From: an uncultured Mollicutes bacterium
GTDB taxonomy: Bacteria > Bacillota_I > Bacilli_A > RF39 > UBA660
Reading direction: 5' to 3'
Length of the DNA: 52,828 nucleotides
NCBI GenBank assembly: GCA_947652375.1
Contig: CANTCS010000009.1
Location: 1-52,828 of the forward strand
Shown here: in pieces, positions 17,609-25,802 of the stretch
How positions within the stretch are numbered: the stretch's first letter is position 1
Layout: each line of letters starts with the position of its first letter
The notes under the pieces: generated by a model
Seen by the model: only the letters and a program-made list of their open reading frames with translations
Told to the model about the DNA's origin: nothing
Database searches by the model: none
Translations under genes and position numbers: made by a program

Positions 17609-18304
17609 TTGAAGTATTATAATAGCAGTAAAATTTTAACAGAGGTTTCACTTGATTTATCTTTTAATCATGGAACAACAGCTAATATTTATAGAATTAG
17701 TGAAACAGACTGTTTTAAGGTTTATTTTAGATATACTAATAAATGTGCTAGAATGAAAAAGCAAGTTTTTGATATTATTAAAAGATTAATCATCAAAACG
17801 TGTATAAACTTATAGAATTGTTTTACAGAGAGGATAATAAAGATATTAAAGTTTTAAGTAATCTATCTGATGTTATAATAGATGCTTATAAATATGAGTA
17901 TTTAGAGTCACAAAATATTGAAATTTTTGAGATTTAATATTGAATATTTATTAAATAGTTTAAAGGAATTAGAAAACTTTGTTACAATAATATCTATGTT
18001 TAATATTAAGATATTTGATTTTAGGCAAGAAAATACACTTTATACAAAGAATAATATAATGCTTATTGATTTAGATAAATTTGAGATAGACGATGTAATT
18101 GATTATGAAACTCTTTTGAAAATAAATAAGAAAAGACTTGTTTTTTTATTTAGAGATTTGATGTTTAAAAGTAAAAAATATAAAAGCAATTATTTAGAAA
18201 TTTTAAAGGACCTATTTGATATTGATAGAATAGAAAATATTTATGAAGAGGTATCAAAAAAACTAGTTAAATTTAAAAATATTTCTGATTATTTAAAGTA
18301 TTAA
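17609..18304 (+). pseudogene. Protein-kinase-like protein gene, broken by two frameshifts
   Basis: Three consecutive frames together encode one plausible kinase-like protein. The first (from TTG 17609, with GTGGGTGG upstream, to about 17790) holds a small N-lobe with SFNHGTTANIYRI and CFKVYF, a glycine-loop and Lys pattern. The second (about 17788-17930) continues NHQNVYKLIELFYRE, the usual segment after helix C. The third (about 17918-18304) has DFRQENTLY then IMLIDLDKF, matching the catalytic-loop Asp...Asn and an Asp-Phe-Gly equivalent. One lost base near 17785 and one compensating change near 17912-17945 would account for it. Assembly error is an alternative, since both sites are in A/T runs. 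No clear promoter was found. Confidence 0.6.
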
Positions 18305-18316
18305 TTTTTTAAAGAC

Positions 18317-18345
18317 TTGAATATTTTATAAATGTTTTATATAAT
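18317..18345 (+). promoter_or_regulatory. Promoter of the first prepilin-like gene
   Basis: TTGAAT (18317-18322), 17-nt spacer, TATAAT (18340-18345). A second TATAAT at 18351 lacks a matching -35. Confidence 0.55.
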
Positions 18346-18369
18346 TTAGTTATAATAGAGGGTGATTTG

Positions 18370-18798
18370 ATGAAGCATTTAAATAGGAATGGTTTTACTT
18401 TAATTGAGTTAATAATGGTTATTGTTATACTTGGAATTATTACAGCTTTTTCTATTCCAATGGTTAGGAATATTCAAAAGAAAAATGATATTAGTAAATT
18501 TAAAGTTTTTGAAGATTCATTAATTAATGGTGCTAAATTGTATGTAGATGCTTATGGTGATGATGAATTTGATGGAACAGGTACGTGTATAGATATTAAG
18601 TATGGTGAAATGAAAGATAAAATGTTAGTAAAAGATTTTCCTGAGAAGAGTATAAATTGTAATAATGATGATACTTTTGTTAGAGTTATAAGAGAAGATA
18701 CTGATAAGTATAAATATGAAGTAGAAATAGTTTGTAAAGTTCAAAATAAAATTGTTTTTGAAGAAAATAATATAAGTGATGATGAAAAAATATGTTAA
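18370..18798 (+). CDS. Type IV prepilin-like protein (class III signal)
   Basis: 142 residues. The prepilin signal is clear: a short basic leader, cleavage expected between Gly8 and Phe9 in GFTLIEL, Glu13 at mature position +5, then a 20-residue hydrophobic helix. A long amphipathic alpha helix and a C-terminal domain with four Cys follow, the last one at the extreme C-terminus. After processing by a prepilin peptidase it would assemble into a pseudopilus or remain a membrane-anchored surface protein. The ATG at 18370 follows a TTG and has GAGGGTGA upstream. No peptidase or pilus ATPase is in the window. A second gene of the same kind is at 25352. Confidence 0.85.
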   Translation: MKHLNRNGFTLIELIMVIVILGIITAFSIPMVRNIQKKNDISKFKVFEDSLINGAKLYVDAYGDDEFDGTGTCIDIKYGEMKDKMLVKDFPEKSINCNNDDTFVRVIREDTDKYKYEVEIVCKVQNKIVFEENNISDDEKIC

Positions 18799-18820
18799 AC
18801 TTATATTTTTTTATTTTATA

Positions 18821-18829
18821 TGATATAAT
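18821..18829 (+). promoter_or_regulatory. Extended -10 promoter
   Basis: TGA then TATAAT (18824-18829), just upstream of an AGGAG ribosome site. Confidence 0.5.
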
Positions 18830-18849
18830 TAATATTAGGAGATGATGAT

Positions 18850-20460
18850 GTGAAAAAATACAGTACATTAAGTAGTATTTTGTTTACTTTAATATTTGCT
18901 TTGGGATATTATTACCTTTTTTTTCCAGCAATAAATTTAACAAATGTTAGTTTTTGGATATTTATTTTATTAGTATTTATAGTTTTTTTAGGGTTTTATT
19001 TTACTTTGAATTTAAGATTTAGTTTAGAGGAATTATTTACAGGCGTAAAAAAAATAAGAAAAGTTAAAATACAAAATTTTGTAATTGTTATACCAGTTAT
19101 AGTTTTTATGATTTTTATTATAAATTTTATTCTTTCTCCTTTATTTAATTCAAACGCTTATTATAAAAGAATTAAAGTAAAAGAAAATATTGAATTTACA
19201 GAAGATATAAAGGAAGCTAATTTTAATAAAATGCCTTTACTTGACCGTGATTCAAGTGAAAAAATAGGAGATAGAACAATGGGACAAATAAGTGAATTAG
19301 TTTCCCAATTTGATGTTTCTAATCAATACACTCAAATAAATTATAAAGATGAAATTATTAGAGTAACTCCACTTGAATATAACGGAGTAATAAAATGGTT
19401 AACAAATAGAAAAAAAGGAATACCAGGTTATATCAAAGTTAATTCTACAAATGGTAGTGCAGAATTAGTAAAATTAAAAAAAGGCATGAAATATTCTTCA
19501 TCTAGTTTATTTAATGAGAACATTTATCGTAAACTACAATTTACTTATCCAACTAAAAACTTTGAAAGTGTAAATTTCGAAATAGATAATGAAGGTAATC
19601 CATATTATGTAGCTAGTGTCGTTAAATATAAAGGGGTAGGATTAAGAAGAGATGTTGTTGGTGTAGTAATTCTAAATCCAATCAATGGAAAAAGTAAATA
19701 TTATAATGTTAAAAGTGTCCCAAGTTGGGTTGATCATGTTTATGAAGCTGATTTAGTTTTAGAGCAAGTAAACGATTGGGGTAAGTATAAAAATGGTTTC
19801 ATAAATTCAATTATTGGTCAAAGAGATGTTGTTCAAACAACAACTGGTTATAATTATTTAGCTCAAGATGATGATATCTATTTGTATACTGGTATAACTT
19901 CTGTTTTAGCTGATGAATCAAATATTGGTTTTATACTAACAAATATGCGAACTAAAGAAACTAAATTTTATAACGTTGCTGGAGCTGAAGAATATTCAGC
20001 AATGGATTCTGCCAAAGGACAAGTTCAACAAATGAATTATACTTCTACATTTCCACTACTAATAAATTTAAATAATAAACCAACATATTTAATAAGTCTA
20101 AAAGACAATGCTGGTTTAGTTAAAATGTATGCATTTGTAGATGTTGCTGATTATCAAAAAGTAGTAGTAACTGACAGTTCAAAAGGTATAAAAAAAGCTG
20201 CTGAAGCCTATCTTAACGAAGTATCAGATGAAACACAAGGCAACTTAACAATAGAAAAAGAAATAACTATCAAAGAAATCACTTCTGCAAGTATAGATGG
20301 TAATACAATTTATTACTTTAAAGACACAGATGATAAAAAATATAAAGCATCAATAAAAATAAATAAAAATAGTTTACCATTTATTAAAAACGGAGACAAA
20401 GTAAAAATTAAATATGATAAAGAAAGTGATTTAATAAATATAATTGATATTGAAAATTAA
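18850..20460 (+). CDS. Conserved membrane protein of unknown function, 536 residues
   Basis: Starts at GTG 18850 with AGGAG eight bases upstream; nearby ATGs are out of frame. Three hydrophobic helices (about residues 8-28, 34-54, 75-98) are followed by about 430 polar residues, probably extracytoplasmic. Striking ordered motifs are PLLDRDSSEKIGDR, a Tyr-Thr-Gln-Ile-Asn-Tyr element, KGIPGYIKV and DNEGNPYYV. I recall similar long membrane proteins in Clostridia and Bacilli without an assigned function. A small OB-like C-terminal part (INKNSLPFIKNGDKVKIKY) closes it. It lies between a prepilin gene and an ABC exporter operon, with no overlap to either. Base use shifts from T-rich to A-rich along the gene. 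Confidence 0.7.
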   Translation: MKKYSTLSSILFTLIFALGYYYLFFPAINLTNVSFWIFILLVFIVFLGFYFTLNLRFSLEELFTGVKKIRKVKIQNFVIVIPVIVFMIFIINFILSPLFNSNAYYKRIKVKENIEFTEDIKEANFNKMPLLDRDSSEKIGDRTMGQISELVSQFDVSNQYTQINYKDEIIRVTPLEYNGVIKWLTNRKKGIPGYIKVNSTNGSAELVKLKKGMKYSSSSLFNENIYRKLQFTYPTKNFESVNFEIDNEGNPYYVASVVKYKGVGLRRDVVGVVILNPINGKSKYYNVKSVPSWVDHVYEADLVLEQVNDWGKYKNGFINSIIGQRDVVQTTTGYNYLAQDDDIYLYTGITSVLADESNIGFILTNMRTKETKFYNVAGAEEYSAMDSAKGQVQQMNYTSTFPLLINLNNKPTYLISLKDNAGLVKMYAFVDVADYQKVVVTDSSKGIKKAAEAYLNEVSDETQGNLTIEKEITIKEITSASIDGNTIYYFKDTDDKKYKASIKINKNSLPFIKNGDKVKIKYDKESDLINIIDIEN

Positions 20461-20487
20461 GTAGATAATTACTTGATTTTTTCTTTT

Positions 20488-20554
20488 TGCAACCAAATCT
20501 TTCCATAATTTCCAAGTAAATTATATAGAATGCAACCAAAAATATTGATAAAAT
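20488..20554 (+). repeat. Duplicated promoter element, copy 1 (upstream of ABC exporter operon)
   Basis: About 67 nt matching 27673-27739 at roughly 84% identity. TGCAACCAA occurs at 20488 and again at 20531, exactly 43 nt apart in both copies. Between them CATAATTTCCAAGTAAA (20504-20520) is identical in the two copies. TTTCCA (20500-20505), 18 nt and TATAGA (20524-20529) could be a promoter, so the two GCAACC boxes would lie just outside its -35 and -10. Confidence 0.75.
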
Positions 20555-20588
20555 AATTTATGTAAAAAGAAAAAATGGTAGTATAAAA

Positions 20589-20617
20589 TTCATAAAGTTA
20601 TTTATCTACTATATAAT
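20589..20617 (+). promoter_or_regulatory. Proximal promoter of the ABC exporter operon
   Basis: TTCATA (20589-20594), 17 nt, TATAAT (20612-20617), 19 nt before the start codon at 20637. Confidence 0.45.
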
Positions 20618-20636
20618 TATTGTAAGGAGAAAATAT

Positions 20637-22877
20637 ATGATAAAACTTAAAAATGTTTCTAAATTTTATTATAGTAAAGGAATTATCGCAACAGGTTTTA
20701 CAAAAGTAAATTTAGAATTTAATATTGGGGAGTTTGTAGCAATAACAGGAGAGTCTGGTAGTGGAAAAAGTACTTTATTAAATGTTATTTCAGGGCTTGA
20801 TTCTTATGAAGAAGGCGAAATGTATATTAATAATATGGAAACAAGCCATTATTTAGAAAAAGATTGGGAAGTATATAGAAGAAAAAATATTGGTAATATA
20901 TATCAAAATTTTAATCTAATTAATAGTTATACAGTCTATCAAAATATAGATTTAATCCTTTCTCTAAACGGAGTAAAAAAAGAGTTAAGAAAACAAAAAA
21001 TAATTGAACTTTTAAAAAAAGTAGATATGTCTAAATATCAAAACACAAAAGTTTCCAAACTATCAGGAGGTCAAAAACAAAGAATTGCTATTGCTAGAGC
21101 TTTAGCAAAAGATGTTCCTGTAATTATTGCAGATGAACCTACTGGAAGCCTAGATAAAAGAAGTGCTATGAATATTATCAAATTATTAAAAGAGATAAGT
21201 GAAGATAAACTAGTTATTATAGTAACTCATAATTATGAACAAGTAAGTGAATATGTTACAAGAAAAATTACAATGCATGACGGAAAAGTATTAGAAGATA
21301 AATCTATAAAAAATATCAAAAAAACTCAAACTTCAAAAACTAATAACTATAAAAATATGAATTTTTTTAATAAACTTCAATTAGGTTTTAGAAATACTTT
21401 TAATGTTATCCCAAAATTCATTTTATTATTTTTAGTTTATGCTTTTATCGTGGCTTCATTAATGGGAGAATATTCTTTCTTCAAAAAGAATGAATATGAA
21501 TTAGACAAAGCAGGTTATACCTATATGTTTAGAGATACTGATGATAAAAGAATATTATTAAACAAAAAAGATAAAACCGAATTTACAAAACAAGAAATAG
21601 AAAAATTAAAAAAAGACAAAAATATTAAAAACGTTATTGAAAATGACACAGTAATTGATCAATATATTGCTTTTACTGACGAAGAAAGAATGTTATGGCT
21701 TCAAGGAAGAGCTATAGATATTGATCAATTTGAGGGGAAAGTTGATGTAGGAAGAATTCCAAAAGAGCCAAATGAAGTAATAATTGTTGGTGATAAAAAT
21801 AATTATTATTTAAAAGTAGGAGTAGAAGATATTCTAAATAAAAAATTATATTCAACGACAAATAATGATGAACTAGATCGCGAAAATGAAATAGTAATAG
21901 TCGGTATTAAATATGAAGAAACTCCCCTAAACACTTATGAATTCAAATTTTATATAAGTAAAGAAAAACAAAAGAAAATGCTTTTTGATACTCATCAAAA
22001 GTATAGTACTATAAATATCGATTTTATGGGAGAAATTCATAATTCTAATAATGAATCTAATCAGTATAAATTAGCAGTAAATAATCGTGTTACTAAAAAT
22101 AATGCAATCATTCCCGAAGATTATAATAAAAAGTGTGAAAAAAATAACTGTTTAAATAAAAACTTCTCTGTAAATGTAGCTAATCAATATTACACTACAA
22201 GTAGTGAATTCAAAATAGAAAAAACATATAATGAAAAAAATATTAATAGTATTTTAGAATTAAATAATTATAAAAAAGAAAACTTCGAGGAACAATATAA
22301 CGGAATAATTTATATTAATCCAGAAGATTATAATGAGCTATTTAATAAAGGTACTTATCAAATGAGTGTCTATGTTGATGATATCACTAATTTAGATAAT
22401 GTTACAAAAAAATTAGAAGATTCTGGTTATAAAACTTTAAAATTAAAAGATGCCTTAATTGATGAAGGAGCAACTGAAATTATGAAAATATTTAAATTAG
22501 TTGTCACTTGTTGTTTAGTTTTTGTTTTATTCTTTATTTCATATTTCATTATAAAAATAATTTTAAAATCACGTAACACTTATTTCTCAGTTTTAAGAAT
22601 GTTAGGTGCAAATAAAAATGTATGTAAACAATTATTAATTATTGAACTACTAGTAATTACTAATCTAAGTTATTTTCTATTTCTTACTTTAGCAGAATTA
22701 AATAAAACAAATTTTTTAAATATCAATTTTATAAATACAGTTAATACATATTTTAAATTAAATGATTATATTGTTCTATATTTAATTCTTACCATAATGT
22801 CATTATTAATAAGTATAAAATATGCAAATAAACTATTTAAAAATAGTGTAATGTCTGTATATAGAGAGGAAGTATAG
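20637..22877 (+). CDS. ABC exporter, fused ATPase-permease (MacB-like), subunit 1
   Basis: 746 residues. The nucleotide-binding domain (1-225) has Walker A GESGSGKST near residue 39, signature LSGGQKQR near 142 and Walker B IIADEPTGSLD near 163. A linker leads to one membrane helix (about 258-278), a large extracytoplasmic domain (about 280-620) and three C-terminal helices ending in an FtsX-like permease core. This is MacB topology, used for peptide, lipoprotein or toxin export rather than import. The next gene starts one base after the stop and encodes a second protein of the same layout, so the two probably form a heterodimer. A duplicated promoter element precedes the operon and recurs upstream of an XRE regulator 7 kb away. 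Confidence 0.85.
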   Translation: MIKLKNVSKFYYSKGIIATGFTKVNLEFNIGEFVAITGESGSGKSTLLNVISGLDSYEEGEMYINNMETSHYLEKDWEVYRRKNIGNIYQNFNLINSYTVYQNIDLILSLNGVKKELRKQKIIELLKKVDMSKYQNTKVSKLSGGQKQRIAIARALAKDVPVIIADEPTGSLDKRSAMNIIKLLKEISEDKLVIIVTHNYEQVSEYVTRKITMHDGKVLEDKSIKNIKKTQTSKTNNYKNMNFFNKLQLGFRNTFNVIPKFILLFLVYAFIVASLMGEYSFFKKNEYELDKAGYTYMFRDTDDKRILLNKKDKTEFTKQEIEKLKKDKNIKNVIENDTVIDQYIAFTDEERMLWLQGRAIDIDQFEGKVDVGRIPKEPNEVIIVGDKNNYYLKVGVEDILNKKLYSTTNNDELDRENEIVIVGIKYEETPLNTYEFKFYISKEKQKKMLFDTHQKYSTINIDFMGEIHNSNNESNQYKLAVNNRVTKNNAIIPEDYNKKCEKNNCLNKNFSVNVANQYYTTSSEFKIEKTYNEKNINSILELNNYKKENFEEQYNGIIYINPEDYNELFNKGTYQMSVYVDDITNLDNVTKKLEDSGYKTLKLKDALIDEGATEIMKIFKLVVTCCLVFVLFFISYFIIKIILKSRNTYFSVLRMLGANKNVCKQLLIIELLVITNLSYFLFLTLAELNKTNFLNINFINTVNTYFKLNDYIVLYLILTIMSLLISIKYANKLFKNSVMSVYREEV

Positions 22878-22878
22878 T

Positions 22879-25290
22879 ATGATAAAAATAGAAAAAATAG
22901 ATAAATATTTTAATAAATTTAAAAAGAATAAAATTCATGTTATTAATAATACTTCTTTAGAATTTGAAAGTAATGGTTTAGTAGCATTACTAGGACCAAG
23001 TGGAAGTGGAAAAACAACATTACTAAATGTAATTGGAGGACTAGATAAAGTAAGAAAAGGAAATATCTTTATAAACGGTGAAAAAATCACTAAAAAATTT
23101 CAAGGTCATGTTGATAGAGTTAGAAATTTAAATATTGGATATATTTTCCAAGATTACAAATTAATAGAAGATATGTCAGTATATGACAATGTTGCTTTAG
23201 TCCTAAAAATGATAGGTATAAAAGATAAAGAAGAAATTGATAAACGAATAACTTATGTTTTAGAAAAAACAGGCATGTTAAGATATAAAAAAAGACCTTG
23301 TAGTATGCTATCAGGTGGAGAAAGACAAAGAGTAGGTATAGCAAGAGCTATTGTAAAAAATCCAAGTATTATTATTGCTGATGAACCAACTGGTAATTTA
23401 GATAGTAAAAATTCAGTAGAAATAATGAATATCATAAAAGCTATTTCTAAAGATAAATTAGTTATATTAGTAACCCATGAAGTAAACCTTGCAAAATTTT
23501 ATGCATCAAGAATAATAGAACTAGAAGATGGAAAAATAATTAATGATTATAAAAATGAAAACGAAAAAGACCTAGATTATGAAATAGGAAATACACTATA
23601 TTTAAAAGATTATAAATATCAAGAAAATATAAATCAAACTAAAGTATATTCTAATAGTAAAATAGATTTAAATGTCAGTATCGTTATTTCTAATAATAAT
23701 ATCTATATTAAAACAAACGATGATAGAAAAATAGAAGTAATAGATGAAGAGTCATCTATTGAAATGATTGATGATCATTTTAAAAATATTACAAAGGAAG
23801 AAGCTTTAAAATACCAATTTGATTTTAATAGTATTATTAATAATTCAAAACTAAAATACTCATCTATTTTTAATCCTATTTCTTTTGTAACTAATGGCTT
23901 CAAAAAAGTATTTAATTATTCAATTTTAAAGAAAATTCTACTAGGAGGTTTCTTTCTATCAGGAATATTTATCCTTTTTGCATTTTCAAGTATTGCAGCA
24001 AGTTTAAAAATTGAAGATAAAAACTTCTTAAAAATAAATAAAAATTACTTAACAGTAGAAGCAAAAAAGATACGCTTAGATGACTATTTAAATATAGAAA
24101 ATAAACTAAATGCAGACTACATCATCCCAACTAATTCTATTGTTAATTTAAAACTTAAAACTGATGATTTTTATCAATTTAATAATTATGAATTATTTTT
24201 AGAAGGAAGTCTTACGGACATAGATTTTGTTAAAAATGATAATTTAATAATTGGTAAAATGCCTTTAAATGATAATGAAATACTTGTAGATAAAATGGTA
24301 ATAGAAAGCGTAATAAAGCAAGAAAATGCTCAAATGATGGGATTAAGAAGTTCTAAAGATTTTCTTGACCGAGAAATTATCATACCGAATATGGATAATA
24401 TGAAAATAGTAGGTATAATAAATTCTAATAATCCAAGTATTTATACAAAAAGAAGTAAATTTATAAATATTATTTATCATACTTTAGGTAATAGCAATGA
24501 AAAAACAACAAATAATATCGAAAACAAATATGAAGATTACAATTTATTTACAAATAAAGTAGTTTTAAAAGAAGGACACTGGCCAGAAAATGATTATGAA
24601 GTTGTTGTAAACTATAATAATCGTGAAGAGATGAAACTTAACAAAGAAATAAATAAAACTATAAATAATCATAAATTAAAAGTAGTAGGTTATTATACAT
24701 CTAAAGAACAAATTGATACATATTTAGTTAATGCAAATTTAATAAAAAATAAATTAATTACTTCTGCATCAGATATTTCTATTTATACTAAAAACAAAGA
24801 AAAAGTATTAAATGAAGCTCATAATAACTTTAAAATAAATATTAAAGATAGTTATTTAGCCAGTAAAGATGAATATATACAGAGTAGAAAAGAAGGTATT
24901 AAAACAACTATCATAAGTTCTGGTATTATAATAATAATATCTTTAATTGAAATATTTTTAATGATTAGATCAAGTTTCTTATCTCGTGTAAAAGAAGTAG
25001 GAATTTATAGAGCCATCGGTGTTAAAAGACGTGATATTTATATTATGTTTAGTGGAGAAATTATAGCAATTACTTGTCTTGCATCCATTCCGGGTATTCT
25101 ATTTTCAACTTATGTAATATCATTATTAACTAAAATATCATATCTAAAAAGTATGCTTTTGATAAATCCTATAATAGTTGGATATAGTATATTACTTGTA
25201 TTTATTTTCAACTTAATAGTTGGATTAGTACCAATTTATAACACTCTTAGAAAAAGACCAGCTGAAATTTTATCTAGAACAGATATTTAA
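22879..25290 (+). CDS. ABC exporter, fused ATPase-permease (MacB-like), subunit 2
   Basis: 803 residues with the same order as its upstream partner. The ATPase domain has Walker A GPSGSGKTT near residue 40, signature LSGGERQRVG near 145 and IIADEPTGNLD. A roughly 100-residue charged insert precedes the first membrane helix (about 350-372). A large extracytoplasmic domain follows, then three C-terminal helices with the FtsX-like element SRVKEVGIYRAIGVKRRDI. Both ATPase domains keep all motifs, so both sites should hydrolyse ATP. Start ATG 22879 has AGAGGAAG upstream inside the previous gene. The operon terminator overlaps its last codons. Substrate unknown; an antimicrobial peptide or lipid is likely for the type. 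Confidence 0.85.
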   Translation: MIKIEKIDKYFNKFKKNKIHVINNTSLEFESNGLVALLGPSGSGKTTLLNVIGGLDKVRKGNIFINGEKITKKFQGHVDRVRNLNIGYIFQDYKLIEDMSVYDNVALVLKMIGIKDKEEIDKRITYVLEKTGMLRYKKRPCSMLSGGERQRVGIARAIVKNPSIIIADEPTGNLDSKNSVEIMNIIKAISKDKLVILVTHEVNLAKFYASRIIELEDGKIINDYKNENEKDLDYEIGNTLYLKDYKYQENINQTKVYSNSKIDLNVSIVISNNNIYIKTNDDRKIEVIDEESSIEMIDDHFKNITKEEALKYQFDFNSIINNSKLKYSSIFNPISFVTNGFKKVFNYSILKKILLGGFFLSGIFILFAFSSIAASLKIEDKNFLKINKNYLTVEAKKIRLDDYLNIENKLNADYIIPTNSIVNLKLKTDDFYQFNNYELFLEGSLTDIDFVKNDNLIIGKMPLNDNEILVDKMVIESVIKQENAQMMGLRSSKDFLDREIIIPNMDNMKIVGIINSNNPSIYTKRSKFINIIYHTLGNSNEKTTNNIENKYEDYNLFTNKVVLKEGHWPENDYEVVVNYNNREEMKLNKEINKTINNHKLKVVGYYTSKEQIDTYLVNANLIKNKLITSASDISIYTKNKEKVLNEAHNNFKINIKDSYLASKDEYIQSRKEGIKTTIISSGIIIIISLIEIFLMIRSSFLSRVKEVGIYRAIGVKRRDIYIMFSGEIIAITCLASIPGILFSTYVISLLTKISYLKSMLLINPIIVGYSILLVFIFNLIVGLVPIYNTLRKRPAEILSRTDI

Positions 25291-25302
25291 TCTGTTCTTT
25301 TT
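25276..25302 (+). terminator. Terminator of the ABC exporter operon
   Basis: Perfect 9-bp stem AGAACAGAT / ATCTGTTCT with a 5-nt loop containing most of the stop codon, then a T run. Confidence 0.8.
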
Positions 25303-25351
25303 ATTTACTTTAATATCTAATTGATATAAAATTATAATAGGAGATGATTAG

Positions 25352-25750
25352 ATGAATAAAAAAGGTTTTTCTTTAGTCGAACTATTAGGAGTTCTTGTTA
25401 TATTAGGTATTTTATCAGTAATAGCAATTTTTGCTTATTCTAGATATAAAGAAAGTGCAGTACAACAAGCATATGAAACAATGATAAAAGATGCTGCTAG
25501 TGCAGCGGAAGAATATTTTATGAGTAATATTAATAGTGATAGTGTTTTAATTAAGACGTTAGTCGATGAAGAGTTTTTGTCAGATACTATTGATCCACGT
25601 AATAGTAAAGTTTCTTGTGGAGGTAAAGTTATTAAAAGGAATAGAGAATCTTTAATTAAGGGTGAGTTGGATATAATGGAATTAGAAGTTACTTTAGACT
25701 GTAAAAATAATAAAATTTGTAGAATTTATCCGAGTGATAAGGCTTGTTAG
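25352..25750 (+). CDS. Type IV prepilin-like protein (second copy of the type)
   Basis: 132 residues. A short leader precedes GFSLVEL, with cleavage expected after Gly5 and Glu at mature position +5. A hydrophobic helix and an amphipathic helix follow, and a C-terminal globular part has four Cys, the last being the final residue. That terminal Cys is shared with the prepilin-like gene at 18370, although the two proteins are otherwise dissimilar. The start has TAGGAGATG upstream. Together with the other gene it flanks the ABC exporter region. No pilus assembly ATPase, platform protein or prepilin peptidase is present here, so processing must depend on genes elsewhere. Confidence 0.82.
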   Translation: MNKKGFSLVELLGVLVILGILSVIAIFAYSRYKESAVQQAYETMIKDAASAAEEYFMSNINSDSVLIKTLVDEEFLSDTIDPRNSKVSCGGKVIKRNRESLIKGELDIMELEVTLDCKNNKICRIYPSDKAC

Positions 25751-25802
25751 AAGTCATAATTAATAATTTTTTAAAATAAAATTTATAATGGAGAGTGATT
25801 AG

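Noticed and set aside
20459..20474. Terminator after the 536-residue membrane protein
   Set aside because: Only a 5-bp AT-rich stem (AAGTA/TACTT); too weak to call, although a T-rich run follows.
20461..20636. CRISPR-like repeat because of the recurring GCAACC boxes
   Set aside because: Only two boxes per locus, fixed 43-nt spacing, no unique spacers between identical repeats, and location upstream of genes. A promoter element is the better reading.
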